Program-made: the position numbers and the translations under genes
Shown: in pieces, positions 36,440 to 45,613 of the stretch
Position numbering within the stretch: position 1 is the first letter of the stretch
How the letters are laid out: every line of letters begins with the position of its first letter
The notes under the pieces: generated by a model
What the model saw: only the letters and a program-made list of their open reading frames with translations
What the model was told of the DNA's origin: nothing
Databases searched by the model: none
Source: Cavenderia fasciculata
Lineage: Eukaryota > Evosea > Eumycetozoa > Acytosteliales > Cavenderiaceae
NCBI RefSeq assembly: GCF_000203815.1
Contig: NW_004457723.1
Location: 868,001 to 932,000, forward strand
Direction of reading: 5' to 3'
Length of the DNA: 64,000 bases

Positions 36440-36900
36440 TATATATATATATATATATAATATATATATACAATACACAATATATATATATATATATGCT
36501 TATCGATTCGGAGATTAATCTAAAGAAAATGAATTGGACTTTAAAAAAAAAAGAAAAAGAGGATCGATCTATTTTTGTATTTTTTTATGATTTCTGGTCT
36601 CATCCTTCTTAAATTCCGAGGCCAGTTAGATACTACCATTTTAAAGAATGAGTAGTACTATGAATGTTTATTAGATTGATTGAGATTTTAATGATGAAAT
36701 GGTTGTTGTTATTATTATTATCTATAATAAAAAATGAAATGGCATTATTATTCTTTTTTTTTCTTTTTTTTATAATTATTATTTGTTTTGATTATTATTG
36801 GGAGGTGATAGTTGTTTCGATCGTTTGTAGTAGTATTAAATATGATGATGATGATACAATTAAATAATTATATAAATATGTTTGTTGCTTGGTGTTGGAT
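36440..36900. other. Intergenic spacer
   Basis: About 460 bp, with an AT dinucleotide repeat close upstream of the TSEN34 start (36437-36497). Otherwise plain AT-rich sequence and no gene. Confidence 0.55.
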
Positions 36901-38040
36901 TTAAACCCAAAGTGCAATGACAGATAAACAAGCCCAACCAAGGAATACCATTGCCAATTTAAGTCTTAACCAACCGGGTTGACAAAGACCAGATGGAATG
37001 AGTTCGATGAGTGAAATGTAAAAGAAAGATCCACAGGTGACACCGAGGATAATACCCTCGGCTAAATGACCACTGGAACCATTGTAGACAGAGGTGACAG
37101 CCATACCGATACCAATGCCAAGTGGAGTCATGGCAGCACAGAATGCTAGAGAAAGGGCAGTTTGAAGGGTTGAGAAATTGGCAAAATAGATTGGTACACC
37201 CAGTGCAAAGCCATCGAGCATTTTATGGGCGAGTACAGCAACCAAGAGACCGTAGAATCCGTCTTTGGAGGTTTCAGCACCTAAACCAAGACCGTCGAGA
37301 ATAGAGTGGATGGATAGAGCAACCAAGAATAACCAAGCTTGACCAGTATTGGCAACATGTGATTTACCATTACCCTTTTCATGCAACTCGTCGTGTTTAC
37401 CGCTATGTGCATGACCGTGACTGTGTTGTGGTGGGGCGAGTGCACCATCTGGGTTACCTGGGGTGGCACCATGACTGTCTTCTTCATCACTACTAGATTC
37501 TTGGCCAAATTCAAGGTCTGGTGCATGTGTGTTGGTGTGGTGGTGTTGGTTGTCAGCATGACTTGAGAGGTTCATATGGTTATGTCCCTTTTCACCTTGG
37601 AACCCACCTTCGATGATGAGTTTATCGATAGCTACAAGGACTAGTAAAGTAAAGATGGCAATGGTGGCAGCAAATGGAAATTCTCTGTATTTGTTTTCGG
37701 GGGCAACTTGATCAAAATAACTGGTAAAGGATTCCTCGGCACCTGGCAAGATATGGTTGAAACCACCAGCCAAAATAACACCACCTGCAAAACAAGTACC
37801 AATCGACAAGAGGGTGATGAAACCCTTTACCTTGGCTCTACCAAGAATGAATGGAATATAAGATGACAAGAGTGTAAGGAAGAATATACCAACAATCAAA
37901 CCAATCTTGGCATTTAATAATTCACTTTTCTCATCATCGTTATTGGTTGATGTAGAGGTAGTACTACCGTCAGTAGACCCTAACAACAATTCCATTGCAT
38001 TGAAATCTGAATTCGAATCTGTTCTAATTCTAATATCCAT
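36901..38040 (-). CDS. ZIP-family zinc transporter (copy 1)
   Basis: Intronless, 379 residues. Eight hydrophobic segments fit the ZIP/SLC39 topology. The long loop after the third helix is His-rich (HADNQHHHTNTHAPD, HSHGHAHSGKHDELHEK), the usual metal-sensing loop. The signature helix IV LFLVALSIHSILDGLGLGAE and helix V VLAHKMLDGFALGVP carry the His/Asp/Glu metal ligands. The protein should bring zinc (possibly iron) into the cytosol. It is a tandem paralogue of the gene at 39550-40605 in the same direction. The two share long identical DNA stretches in the coding region but diverge in the N-terminus, the His loop and the flanks. Confidence 0.93.
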   Translation of the reverse strand: MDIRIRTDSNSDFNAMELLLGSTDGSTTSTSTNNDDEKSELLNAKIGLIVGIFFLTLLSSYIPFILGRAKVKGFITLLSIGTCFAGGVILAGGFNHILPGAEESFTSYFDQVAPENKYREFPFAATIAIFTLLVLVAIDKLIIEGGFQGEKGHNHMNLSSHADNQHHHTNTHAPDLEFGQESSSDEEDSHGATPGNPDGALAPPQHSHGHAHSGKHDELHEKGNGKSHVANTGQAWLFLVALSIHSILDGLGLGAETSKDGFYGLLVAVLAHKMLDGFALGVPIYFANFSTLQTALSLAFCAAMTPLGIGIGMAVTSVYNGSSGHLAEGIILGVTCGSFFYISLIELIPSGLCQPGWLRLKLAMVFLGWACLSVIALWV

Positions 38041-39549
38041 TCTAATTAGATAATAAATATTATATATTATATATTATATATTATATATATATGTGTGTTT
38101 GTGAGTGTGAATGTAGTCTTTTTAAGAGTTATAAAAATCTAGATTCTTGATCGATAATGACAACGAAAAAAAACAATGCAATGATGATTTTAATTATGCA
38201 ACGTTGTAAACAGTAATAGTGTTAGTGTTTTGTTTAAAAATGAGATAGATAGATAGATATTATAATAATAAATAAATTTTGTGAATGTATGTGGGTAGTG
38301 GTTAGGGGTGTTGGTGAACAATGGGGGAAGTAGATTTTTTGAACAAACAAACAAAACAAAGACAGAATTTGAAGGAAAGATAATCAACCTAGTGGAAATA
38401 AATATACTATATCAGAGAGATGAGTGAGTGGAAATAATAATCAAAAAAAATAATAAGAGAGAAATGAAAGTAAGTAAAGTAAAGGGTACCGGTTAGAAAA
38501 AATTGGAATTTTAAAAATAGTATTATTTTTTGTTTTTGTACTGGTCTGGTTTGTTTGGTCATTCAACATACATTTTTTGTTAATTGGAAAGTACTGGTAC
38601 TATGATTATGTATAAATCTATGATAGATGATAATTGATAGATAGATATAAATATTTAAATATTATTTATTTGTTTGGAACTTGATATAGTTTTAAATCAA
38701 AGGGACTGTGCTCTACCAGTTAGTTAGAGTGTGCCACTCACCCTCCACCACTGAGCGACACTCCGTTCCACTTCGGTACAAAATATTTTTTTTTATTTTT
38801 TTTCTTTTTTTTTCAGTAGTTCGTTTTTCATATTTCATACTCGGCTTGTACCATCCATCGTATTGCCCCTCTGTCTATCGGAATTGCCTCTTGGTTGGTG
38901 AAGATCCACCATCAATAATATTTGATCTTCATTGATGATTGATTTATACCCCTTTACGATTCTTATACCTTTACCTTTCAACTTCATTTTAATTTCATTT
39001 ATCAATAATCTAATATATTTCAGACAATGACGATGTTCACCCCGGCACAGACATTCTCAATGGTACATCTAGAGAGATTAATAGTACTATTTTAAATGTG
39101 TAAGGTAGATGGTACACCTATCCAAACTTTCTTTTTGGCGATTTGATTTGATAAATTCAATATTTAATGGCAATATATATATTATGATTTGCCATTGTTA
39201 CGTTACACTTTGCCACTATCACAAAATGATTCCTATTGATAGTCATCAATAAATAAATAGTAAATAATAATTCAAAAATAATTTAGATTTAAAAAAAAAG
39301 GTGTAATATCGAATGAATAAACTTTATTATTCATTTTTGTTGTTTTATATTATTAATATTGATACATTATACATTCATTTTATGTATATAAAGTAGGAAT
39401 AGAGATATATATATATATTGGTATATTTACATTTATAATTATTATCTATAATATAAATTGTTTGTGTGTTGTTGTTGTTGTTGTTGATCGCCTATTATTA
39501 TTAAATATTAATATTATTATTATTATTTATATTGTTTGTTTGTTTTGAT
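38041..39549. other. Intergenic region between the two ZIP genes
   Basis: About 1.5 kb, mostly AT-rich promoter-type DNA. It contains one G+C-richer patch (38700-38900) with a folded, tRNA-D-arm-like element. No gene is supportable; the 75-codon frame at 38708 has an unnatural composition (poly-Phe). Confidence 0.55.
38711..38765 (-). other. Possible structured RNA or tRNA-like fragment
   Basis: On the minus strand GAGTGT and ACACTC pair across about 25 nt, enclosing a second stem GCTCA/TGAGT and the tRNA-D-arm-like string GCTCAGTGGTGGAG. A second D-arm-like string, CTGGTAGAGCAC, follows. No T-arm (GGTTCRANNCC) or anticodon arm of normal size is present, so it is not a functional tRNA by eye. 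Confidence 0.3.
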
Positions 39550-40605
39550 TTAAACCCAAAGTGCAATGATTGCTAATAAAGCCCAACCAAGGAATACCAT
39601 TGCCAATTTAAGTCTTAACCAACCGGGTTGACAAAGACCAGATGGAATGAGTTCGATGAGTGAAATGTAGATAAACGATCCACAAGTGACAGAGAGAATG
39701 ATACCTTCGGCCAAATGACCACCGGCACCTTCATAGACAGAGGTGACAGCCATACCGATACCAATACCAAGTGGAGTCATGGCAGCACAGAAAACGAGGG
39801 CCATGGCAGTTTGGAGCACGGAAAACTTGGCAAAATACATTGGTACACCAAGAGCAAAGCCGTCGAGTAATTTGTGGGCGAGTACAGCAACCAAGAGACC
39901 GTAGAAACCGTCTTTGGAGGTTTCTGCACCCAAACCAAGACCGTCGAGAATAGAGTGAATGGATAGAGCAACCAAGAATAACCAAGCTTGTCCAACGTTG
40001 GCTTGATGGGTTTTACCATTACCGTCGTCGTGTAACTCGTCGTGTTTACCGCTATGTCCGTGACCGTGACTGTGACCGTGATCGGCGTCACCTCCATCTG
40101 GATTGCCTGGTGTTTCAACTTCGGCCATTTCAACGTCTGGAGTGTGGTTGCTAGTGTGTTTGTGTTGGGTGTCGGCATGACTAGAGAGGTTCATGTGATT
40201 GTGACCCTTTTCACCTTGGAATCCACCTTCGATAAACAACTTGTCAATGGCAATGAGAACGAGCAGAGTAAAGATGGCAATGGTCATGGAGAATGGGAAA
40301 TGGAGGTATTCGTTTTGTCCCTCTGGATCAATATCGGCAAAGTACTCGGCAAAGGCTTCCTCGGCGTGGTGCGGTATATGACTGAACCCACCCGCCAGAA
40401 TAACACCACCTGCAAAACAGGTAAACACCGCCAAGATGGTCAATAGATTCTTTACCTTGGCCCTGCCCATAATAAATGGAATATATGATGATCCAAGTGT
40501 AAGGAAGAATATACCAACAATTAAACCAACCTTGGCATTCAATAATTCACTTTTGTGGTCTTCTCCACTTCCGTGATCATGATCGTGATCGTGATTATGT
40601 GACAT
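39550..40605 (-). CDS. ZIP-family zinc transporter (copy 2)
   Basis: Intronless, 351 residues. Same architecture as the neighbouring copy: N-terminal His/Asp tract (MSHNHDHDHDHG), eight membrane helices, a His-rich cytosolic loop (GDADHGHSHGHGHSGKHDE) and the ligand helices LFLVALSIHSILDGLGLGAE and VLAHKLLDGFALGVP. The N-terminal metal-binding tract is absent from copy 1, which has an Asn/Ser/Thr-rich start instead, so the two may differ in metal sensing. Long runs are identical at the DNA level, including silent sites. The head-to-tail arrangement shows tandem duplication. Confidence 0.93.
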   Translation of the reverse strand: MSHNHDHDHDHGSGEDHKSELLNAKVGLIVGIFFLTLGSSYIPFIMGRAKVKNLLTILAVFTCFAGGVILAGGFSHIPHHAEEAFAEYFADIDPEGQNEYLHFPFSMTIAIFTLLVLIAIDKLFIEGGFQGEKGHNHMNLSSHADTQHKHTSNHTPDVEMAEVETPGNPDGGDADHGHSHGHGHSGKHDELHDDGNGKTHQANVGQAWLFLVALSIHSILDGLGLGAETSKDGFYGLLVAVLAHKLLDGFALGVPMYFAKFSVLQTAMALVFCAAMTPLGIGIGMAVTSVYEGAGGHLAEGIILSVTCGSFIYISLIELIPSGLCQPGWLRLKLAMVFLGWALLAIIALWV

Positions 40606-42090
40606 AATGTTATATTTTAAAAATTATATTATTATATGTGTAGAAATAAATATTTATAAATAATATATTATTATTATATTATATTATAAGTAAGTGTGTG
40701 GTATGATAGTATGAATGTTGTTATATATAATCGGATAAATATGGTAGTGATTGATGGATATGGTAAAAAAAAAAAAAAAAGGTGAAAAAATCAACAAAAA
40801 AATTCTTTGATTCTTTGCAGGTTTGTTGTTTTTTTAAAAGTGTAGTAGCAATCGTTCGGTGTGTTGGGATTGTGTGTGATGAAAGTGTGTGGGTGGGATT
40901 GTGCAAACGTTAAAAAAGAAGAATAATACTAAAGCGGACAAATCGATTAATTGATTGATCTATGTGTATGTGTATGTTGTTTAAACGATTAAACGATTGT
41001 CGTACAAATAAAGTTTGAAGATGGAGTGTGGTGAAATTATTTGTAGATAAAAAGAGGTAGAAGTTAAGTTATAAGTTCATATATTATATATTTATAATTT
41101 TATATCTATGTTGGTGGAGAGAGCAGCAAAGGGTAGGAGGAGTGATGGAAGACACCGCTGCTCCCCTTCGTTCATCACTCCGCAACACTTCGTTTAAGAA
41201 AGAACGTGTGATCACACCCACTTTATCCTTTAGAACAAAGTCACATGTGCGACAATTTTTTTTGATCATAGGGCGATTGCATTGATCGAGGGGGTCAGAA
41301 TTCAACAAGGTTGCTTTTTAAAAAAAATCGGGTTCCAAAGTTGTGATGTCATCTCGCACCCTAAAGACTCGTAAACCCTTATGTTTAGTTATTATTTCGA
41401 GAAAACAACGCATGCCGAGTAGATATGAAGATATCTTGGTTTCGCCACATCATCCATCTTGGTGTTCCATAGCTCGAATTACCAAACTCTGTCAACTTTT
41501 ACATCCCAATGTTTCACAACTTCTCTTTTAGATGAGGATTCGAATCCGATTGTCGGTTTAATGGCCCGCCTTTTGTCAGATGACTGAGACAAGATACTTG
41601 GATAAAATTTTAAGTTCATTCGGTCTACCGATAGATATCATTTAATATTATTGTTATTAATACTACTACTGCTACTACTAATATTATTTATTATAATAAT
41701 CTTATTATTATTATTATTATATTTGTTTTGATCTATATAAACTTTAAGAAAAAAGATCAAATTGATTGGTTTTGTTGGTCCAAACTCGATTGTTTAAAAA
41801 AGTTGATCACTCAATTTCTTTAATACTTGTTTGGGTTGTTGTTGTTGTTGTTTTCTTTCTTTTGGTGATAGATCTATCTATTGTTGTTTGTTTTCCCCCC
41901 ACTGCTTGTTTTACTTTAAAGGTCCGTATAAGATGAAATATTTTGTTTTGTTTGTTGATTGTTGTTGATGTTGTCCACGTCTTGTCCCGTTTGGTTGGTT
42001 TGGTGGTTATAGTGATTGTTGATTAAAGTTTATACATTTGATTCCATTTTTTTTTCTTCTTCATTATTACTATTATTATTATTATAATTA
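40606..42090. other. Intergenic region between ZIP copy 2 and ASF1
   Basis: About 1.5 kb. The part 40606-41080 is AT-rich promoter DNA for ZIP copy 2. The part 41084-41620 contains a decayed coding relic and folded segments (separate entry). The part 41620-42090 is AT- and T-rich and holds no gene I can see. Confidence 0.55.
41084..41620 (-). pseudogene. Degenerate coding relic of unidentified family
   Basis: The minus strand has much higher sequence complexity than typical spacer DNA. Protein-like stretches appear in different frames, for example KHWDVKVDRVW, DDVAKPRYLHIYSACVVF, HKGLRVFRVRDDITTLEPD and CRTCDFVLKDKVGVITRSFL. No continuous frame exists, so it looks like an old broken gene or element fragment. 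The family is not recognised and its origin (host gene or mobile element) is open. Confidence 0.4.
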
Positions 42091-42734
42091 TTAATCCCAT
42101 TGAATTGGAAAAGATGTGACAACTGGTTTCTCTGCCAATATATTTCTAGACATTTTTGATAGGTCAGGTGTTTCAGGTGGATTCTTAAGAAAATGAAACA
42201 AACAAATAATTAATAACCAAACAAATAAAAAAAGTATTATATATGCTTACATCTCTCATTTCTTGATCTTCATATTCATTACTAACATAATAACCAACTC
42301 TAATGAAATCTTCTCCTTTGTATGCGCATACAAGGAATACCACGGTGACACCCAACAAATCATCCTTTGGAATGCGAGTGTGATCAGGTGGGTCCACTTC
42401 AAATACGAATTGGTTGTTGCCAACAGTAACAGGACCCAATAAAATACTATCCAATTGTTGATCATTCTTTTCACTGTCGGCAGATCCAACATAAACTACC
42501 TTCCATTCCAAATCTAAAAGGATGATGAGGAGCAAGCACATTAGATTTGATTTGATTTTGATTTGATTTGATTAGTAAACAGAGCAAAGTAGAGCAGATT
42601 CTCTTATCTCTTATACACAACATACCATCTTTAATAGGACTAACACACTCAAATGATATATCAAATATGAGCGGTGAAAGAAAGGTTGAGGGATTATTAT
42701 GAATTAAAACTTGAGTTAATCTGATGTGACTCAT
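42091..42734 (-). CDS. asf1: Histone chaperone ASF1
   Basis: Exons 42734-42626, 42513-42251 and 42183-42091; 154 residues, the size of the ASF1 core with almost no tail. It begins MSHIRLTQVLIHNNPSTFLSP and shows the family blocks IFDISFECVSPIKDGDLEW, VVYVGSADSEKNDQQLDSIL, VTVVFLVCAYKGEDFIRVGY followed by YVSNEY, and the last exon LSKMSRNILAEKPVVTSF ending in IQWD. ASF1 binds the H3-H4 dimer and hands it to CAF-1 or HIRA during replication and repair. Unlike yeast and animals it lacks an extended acidic C-terminal tail. An E2F-like site is 160 bp upstream, in line with S-phase expression of ASF1 elsewhere. Confidence 0.95.
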
Positions 42735-43443
42735 TTTCTCTCTTGTTTGTTTATGAATCTGTTATGAATGATTATATATCTATAGACTACTACTACTACT
42801 ACTACTACTAATCGCTAATTGTAAATAAATAATAATAAGATAAGAGGGGTCTAGACGTATGATAACTAAAATGAAACTTGGGTGTCTTGTTTTTTTGGCG
42901 CCATCCATTCGAATTCACGAACCTCCAAATTAATTCTTGTAATATTTAAAATTGAGGGTTGGTTTGGCTATCAGATAACATGATTGATGAAACATAATTA
43001 TTAAATAAGTTGTTGTTTCAAAAGACTACTCACTGTGTGTTTGTTGTCATGATTAGATTTTCAATTAATTATAATTATATCTATAATTATATATATTTAT
43101 ATAATTATCTATTATCATTTTTATTATCATCAGAAAATAAAGTTCCAAAAATTTATATATCACGTGGGAAATAAGTCCTACCAAAACTTATTTACTTTGA
43201 ATCTTGACAAGAGAAGACCATTGAAGAGGTTGGAAATGCACCAAAAATCACTTGAAAAAAAACGTCGATTTGTCCCTTTTTGCTTACTTACATCTCTCGC
43301 ACTCTCGCAAAACTTATATTGTTTCATTATATTATTTATCATTATTTATTTATTTTATCTATCTTTCTTATCTTTTTTAAACAAACATACATATATTTAT
43401 ATTACATACACGCAACAACAGATTAACGACGAGAGAGAGAGAG
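42735..43443. promoter_or_regulatory. Divergent intergenic region between ASF1 and a small surface protein
   Basis: About 710 bp. It has an ACT/AGT triplet run near 42786-42809 and the GGCGCC palindrome at 42897-42902. The rest is AT-rich with no supportable gene; a 96-codon frame at 43164 looks like chance. Confidence 0.6.
42893..42903 (+). promoter_or_regulatory. E2F/DP-like site upstream of ASF1
   Basis: TTTTGGCGCCA fits the E2F consensus TTTSSCGC and is followed by AT-rich DNA. It lies 160 bp upstream of the ASF1 start. The role is inferred from the motif and from ASF1 being a replication-linked gene. Confidence 0.5.
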
Positions 43444-43887
43444 ATGAAGATTAGATTTGAAAACATAAACTTTAAGGCAGCATTGTTCCTTGTTGGTATG
43501 TTGGTTATTGTAATGGACAATAACAACAATAACAAGGTATCAGCTCAAAGCCCAACTAGAAATCCACACAACCCTGCGTGCACAGGTTTTACACTTGCTG
43601 AATGTAAATCAGCTGGTTCATGTTGTTTGTGGTGCGATTCTGTGGACCCAACCTCCCCACCAGTCGACCCAACCAAACCAACTGGTTATTGCTATGATTA
43701 CACAGAGATGTTTGTCGGTGGTGTTTGCTCCAACAGCACTGCCAACACTGAATGCAAGACTATAAGATCAGAGAATATCTACTCTGCTTGCACATGTCAA
43801 ATTCATCCAGAATCAAGTAACGATTCTTCTCTTTTAAATCCATCCTTTTTTACTGCTTTTATTCTTTCTATTTTCTCTTTCTTGTAA
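43444..43887 (+). CDS. Small Cys-rich secreted protein, probably GPI-anchored
   Basis: Intronless, 147 residues. The N-terminus has a hydrophobic stretch (AALFLVGMLVIVMD) suited to a signal peptide, with an unusual poly-Asn run just after it. The mature core has about ten cysteines, with CTGFTLAECKSAGSCCLWC resembling a PSI-like disulfide knot, and ends with a Ser/Asn patch and a hydrophobic tail (PSFFTAFILSIFSFL) typical of a GPI signal. A GA-repeat directly precedes the ATG. No specific family is recognised. It may be a short relative of the adhesion or cyst/spore-coat type proteins of dictyostelids; that is inference. Confidence 0.75.
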   Translation: MKIRFENINFKAALFLVGMLVIVMDNNNNNKVSAQSPTRNPHNPACTGFTLAECKSAGSCCLWCDSVDPTSPPVDPTKPTGYCYDYTEMFVGGVCSNSTANTECKTIRSENIYSACTCQIHPESSNDSSLLNPSFFTAFILSIFSFL

Positions 43888-44404
43888 GTTACAAGTTAAT
43901 ATATATCAATCAACAAACAATTACTAATCATGACAAACCGATCCAATTTAGATTCATTTCATCAAAAAAGTAAACATGATAGATAGATAAGAGTACATTT
44001 ATTTTACTGTAATAACAACAACAAACAACAAACAACATCAAACAACACATTTTTGCGCAAACCAATATGGCATTATTTGGAATCAATAAACCAAAACCAT
44101 AACCTATAGTTTTTAAAAAGGATTGGAATAGAATAGAATACAGCAATATCCTATTACTATTCAGGATCGTGGATTATTTATTTACAAAAAAAAAGGTATC
44201 ATGATGGCATGGATGATATTTGGAAAGGATGGTCCCATCCTTGAAGATACTACAGACCAAAACAGAAAAGTGGAGATTATCCGTGTATATACATTCCCTT
44301 TTCTATAATGGTATTATTACTTGACTGCCATCCAACCATCCATCTTTACCAATCATATGATTTGAACTCCAAATATATGTATATATATTGGACAATAATA
44401 GTTG
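43888..44404. other. Intergenic spacer between convergent genes
   Basis: About 515 bp. It holds two short palindromes, TTTGCGCAAA at 44052-44061 and AAGGATGG-TC-CCATCCTT at 44225-44242. No gene is visible. Confidence 0.55.
44225..44242. repeat. 18-bp palindrome (8-bp arms, 2-bp centre)
   Basis: AAGGATGG and CCATCCTT flank TC. It has the same geometry as the palindrome at 13069-13086 but a different sequence. It could act as a terminator-like hairpin in the 3' UTR of either convergent gene. Confidence 0.5.
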
Positions 44405-45363
44405 TTATTTTGGTGGTGATCTAATATTATTATTATTATCAACATGTACACTATTGCTTGATCCAACACCAATATTATTATTATTATTATTATCTTTTTC
44501 CAAATCTTGAATCAAAACAAAGAATTTCTTCATAAATGTACTGTATTCATCCAAAGTGAATTCATCCTCACTGAATCTTGCCCTTTCATAAGTGTCTATA
44601 TAGATACGAGCAAGTGATCGATTCAAATGCGAACAACGATCAGTCAACATATTTACATAGTCTCGAATACACATTTTAGACTCTCTCACCAGAGAAGGGT
44701 CATAATGTATGGCAGCTCTTTCGAGGATAATCCAAGACTTTGCAATCGATGTTTTAAAATGTACTTTAGCATACTCTGACGTTGGTGCACCCCAACCCAA
44801 ATGTCCAATTGGATGATCACCTATTTGTGGTTTAATTTGACTTGCAGTTTGCTTTGATTTAACCAATTCATTCAATATAGTTGTTCTTTGTTTCTACAGA
44901 GATTATTACAATATTGTTGTTGGTTAATTAATCAGATGATTGTGATCACGATTGATTGTTGTAATACATACATGTGATAAATCACCTGGTCTTAAAAATG
45001 GCATAATCTTTCTTGGTATTCTATCAATCATGTTTGCTTTTAATCTTGTTCTTAGTTGTATCATTGAAACTGTTATAAATAACTACAGAATCAATTATGA
45101 GAGTTGGGTTAGTCGACTTGCATTATGAGTTGTATCTATCTTGTTTGTTTTCATACCATCCCAGCAACTATAAATATGATAATAAGGTAATGTTTGAATG
45201 TCATAGAGTTGAAATCATCTGCATTAACAACTCCATCGTCTACTCTTTGACCGTTGGCAATACCAACGTTTACTATCGATTGAATCACTACCCATATAAA
45301 TAAACTACTACTCTTTTTCAATCTTTCAAATGATTGATATAATGGTGATACATTTGTCTTCAT
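44405..45363 (-). CDS. C1orf43-like single-pass membrane protein
   Basis: Exons 45363-45157, 45082-44972 and 44893-44405 join in phase 0; 268 residues, against 253 in human C1orf43. A transmembrane helix (YLIIIFIVAGMLFITVSMI) spans the first splice junction and is followed by a basic stretch (RTRLKANMIDRIPRK). The soluble part has RESKMCIRDYVNML, then LARIYIDTYERARFSEDEFTLDEY, similar to the human ALIDTLLDGYETARYG ... NEYLRY block. Human C1orf43 (NICE-3) localises to Golgi and mitochondria and was reported as a regulator of phagocytosis. That is of interest in a phagocytic amoeba. The C-terminus is an Asn/Ser-rich tail. Confidence 0.72.
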
Positions 45364-45613
45364 TGCTACTACTATTAATTAATGGTACATATACATGAGA
45401 TATTTGAATACTTTGTATTATATCTCTCTTTGTTGATTAAATTAATCTTTTTAGTCTAAATCGAAAATGAAAGGGAGTTCGCAGCAGCTCTGCTGACAAA
45501 CAAGCACCCAACTTTCATTTTAAAATTAGTTTTAGAACAGTCATTTTTTATTAACATATAGATATATATGAATATTATTATTAGTAGATAGTATTTTAAT
45601 AGTATCTCATAAT

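Noticed and set aside
41521-41545. GGATTCGAATCC resembles a tRNA B box
   Set aside because: The loop has one base too many for a T-arm, the T-stem does not pair, and no A box or anticodon arm lies at the right distance.
43164-43454. 96-codon frame before the small surface protein
   Set aside because: It runs through T- and A-rich promoter sequence and a GA repeat and overlaps the real start; the composition is not protein-like.
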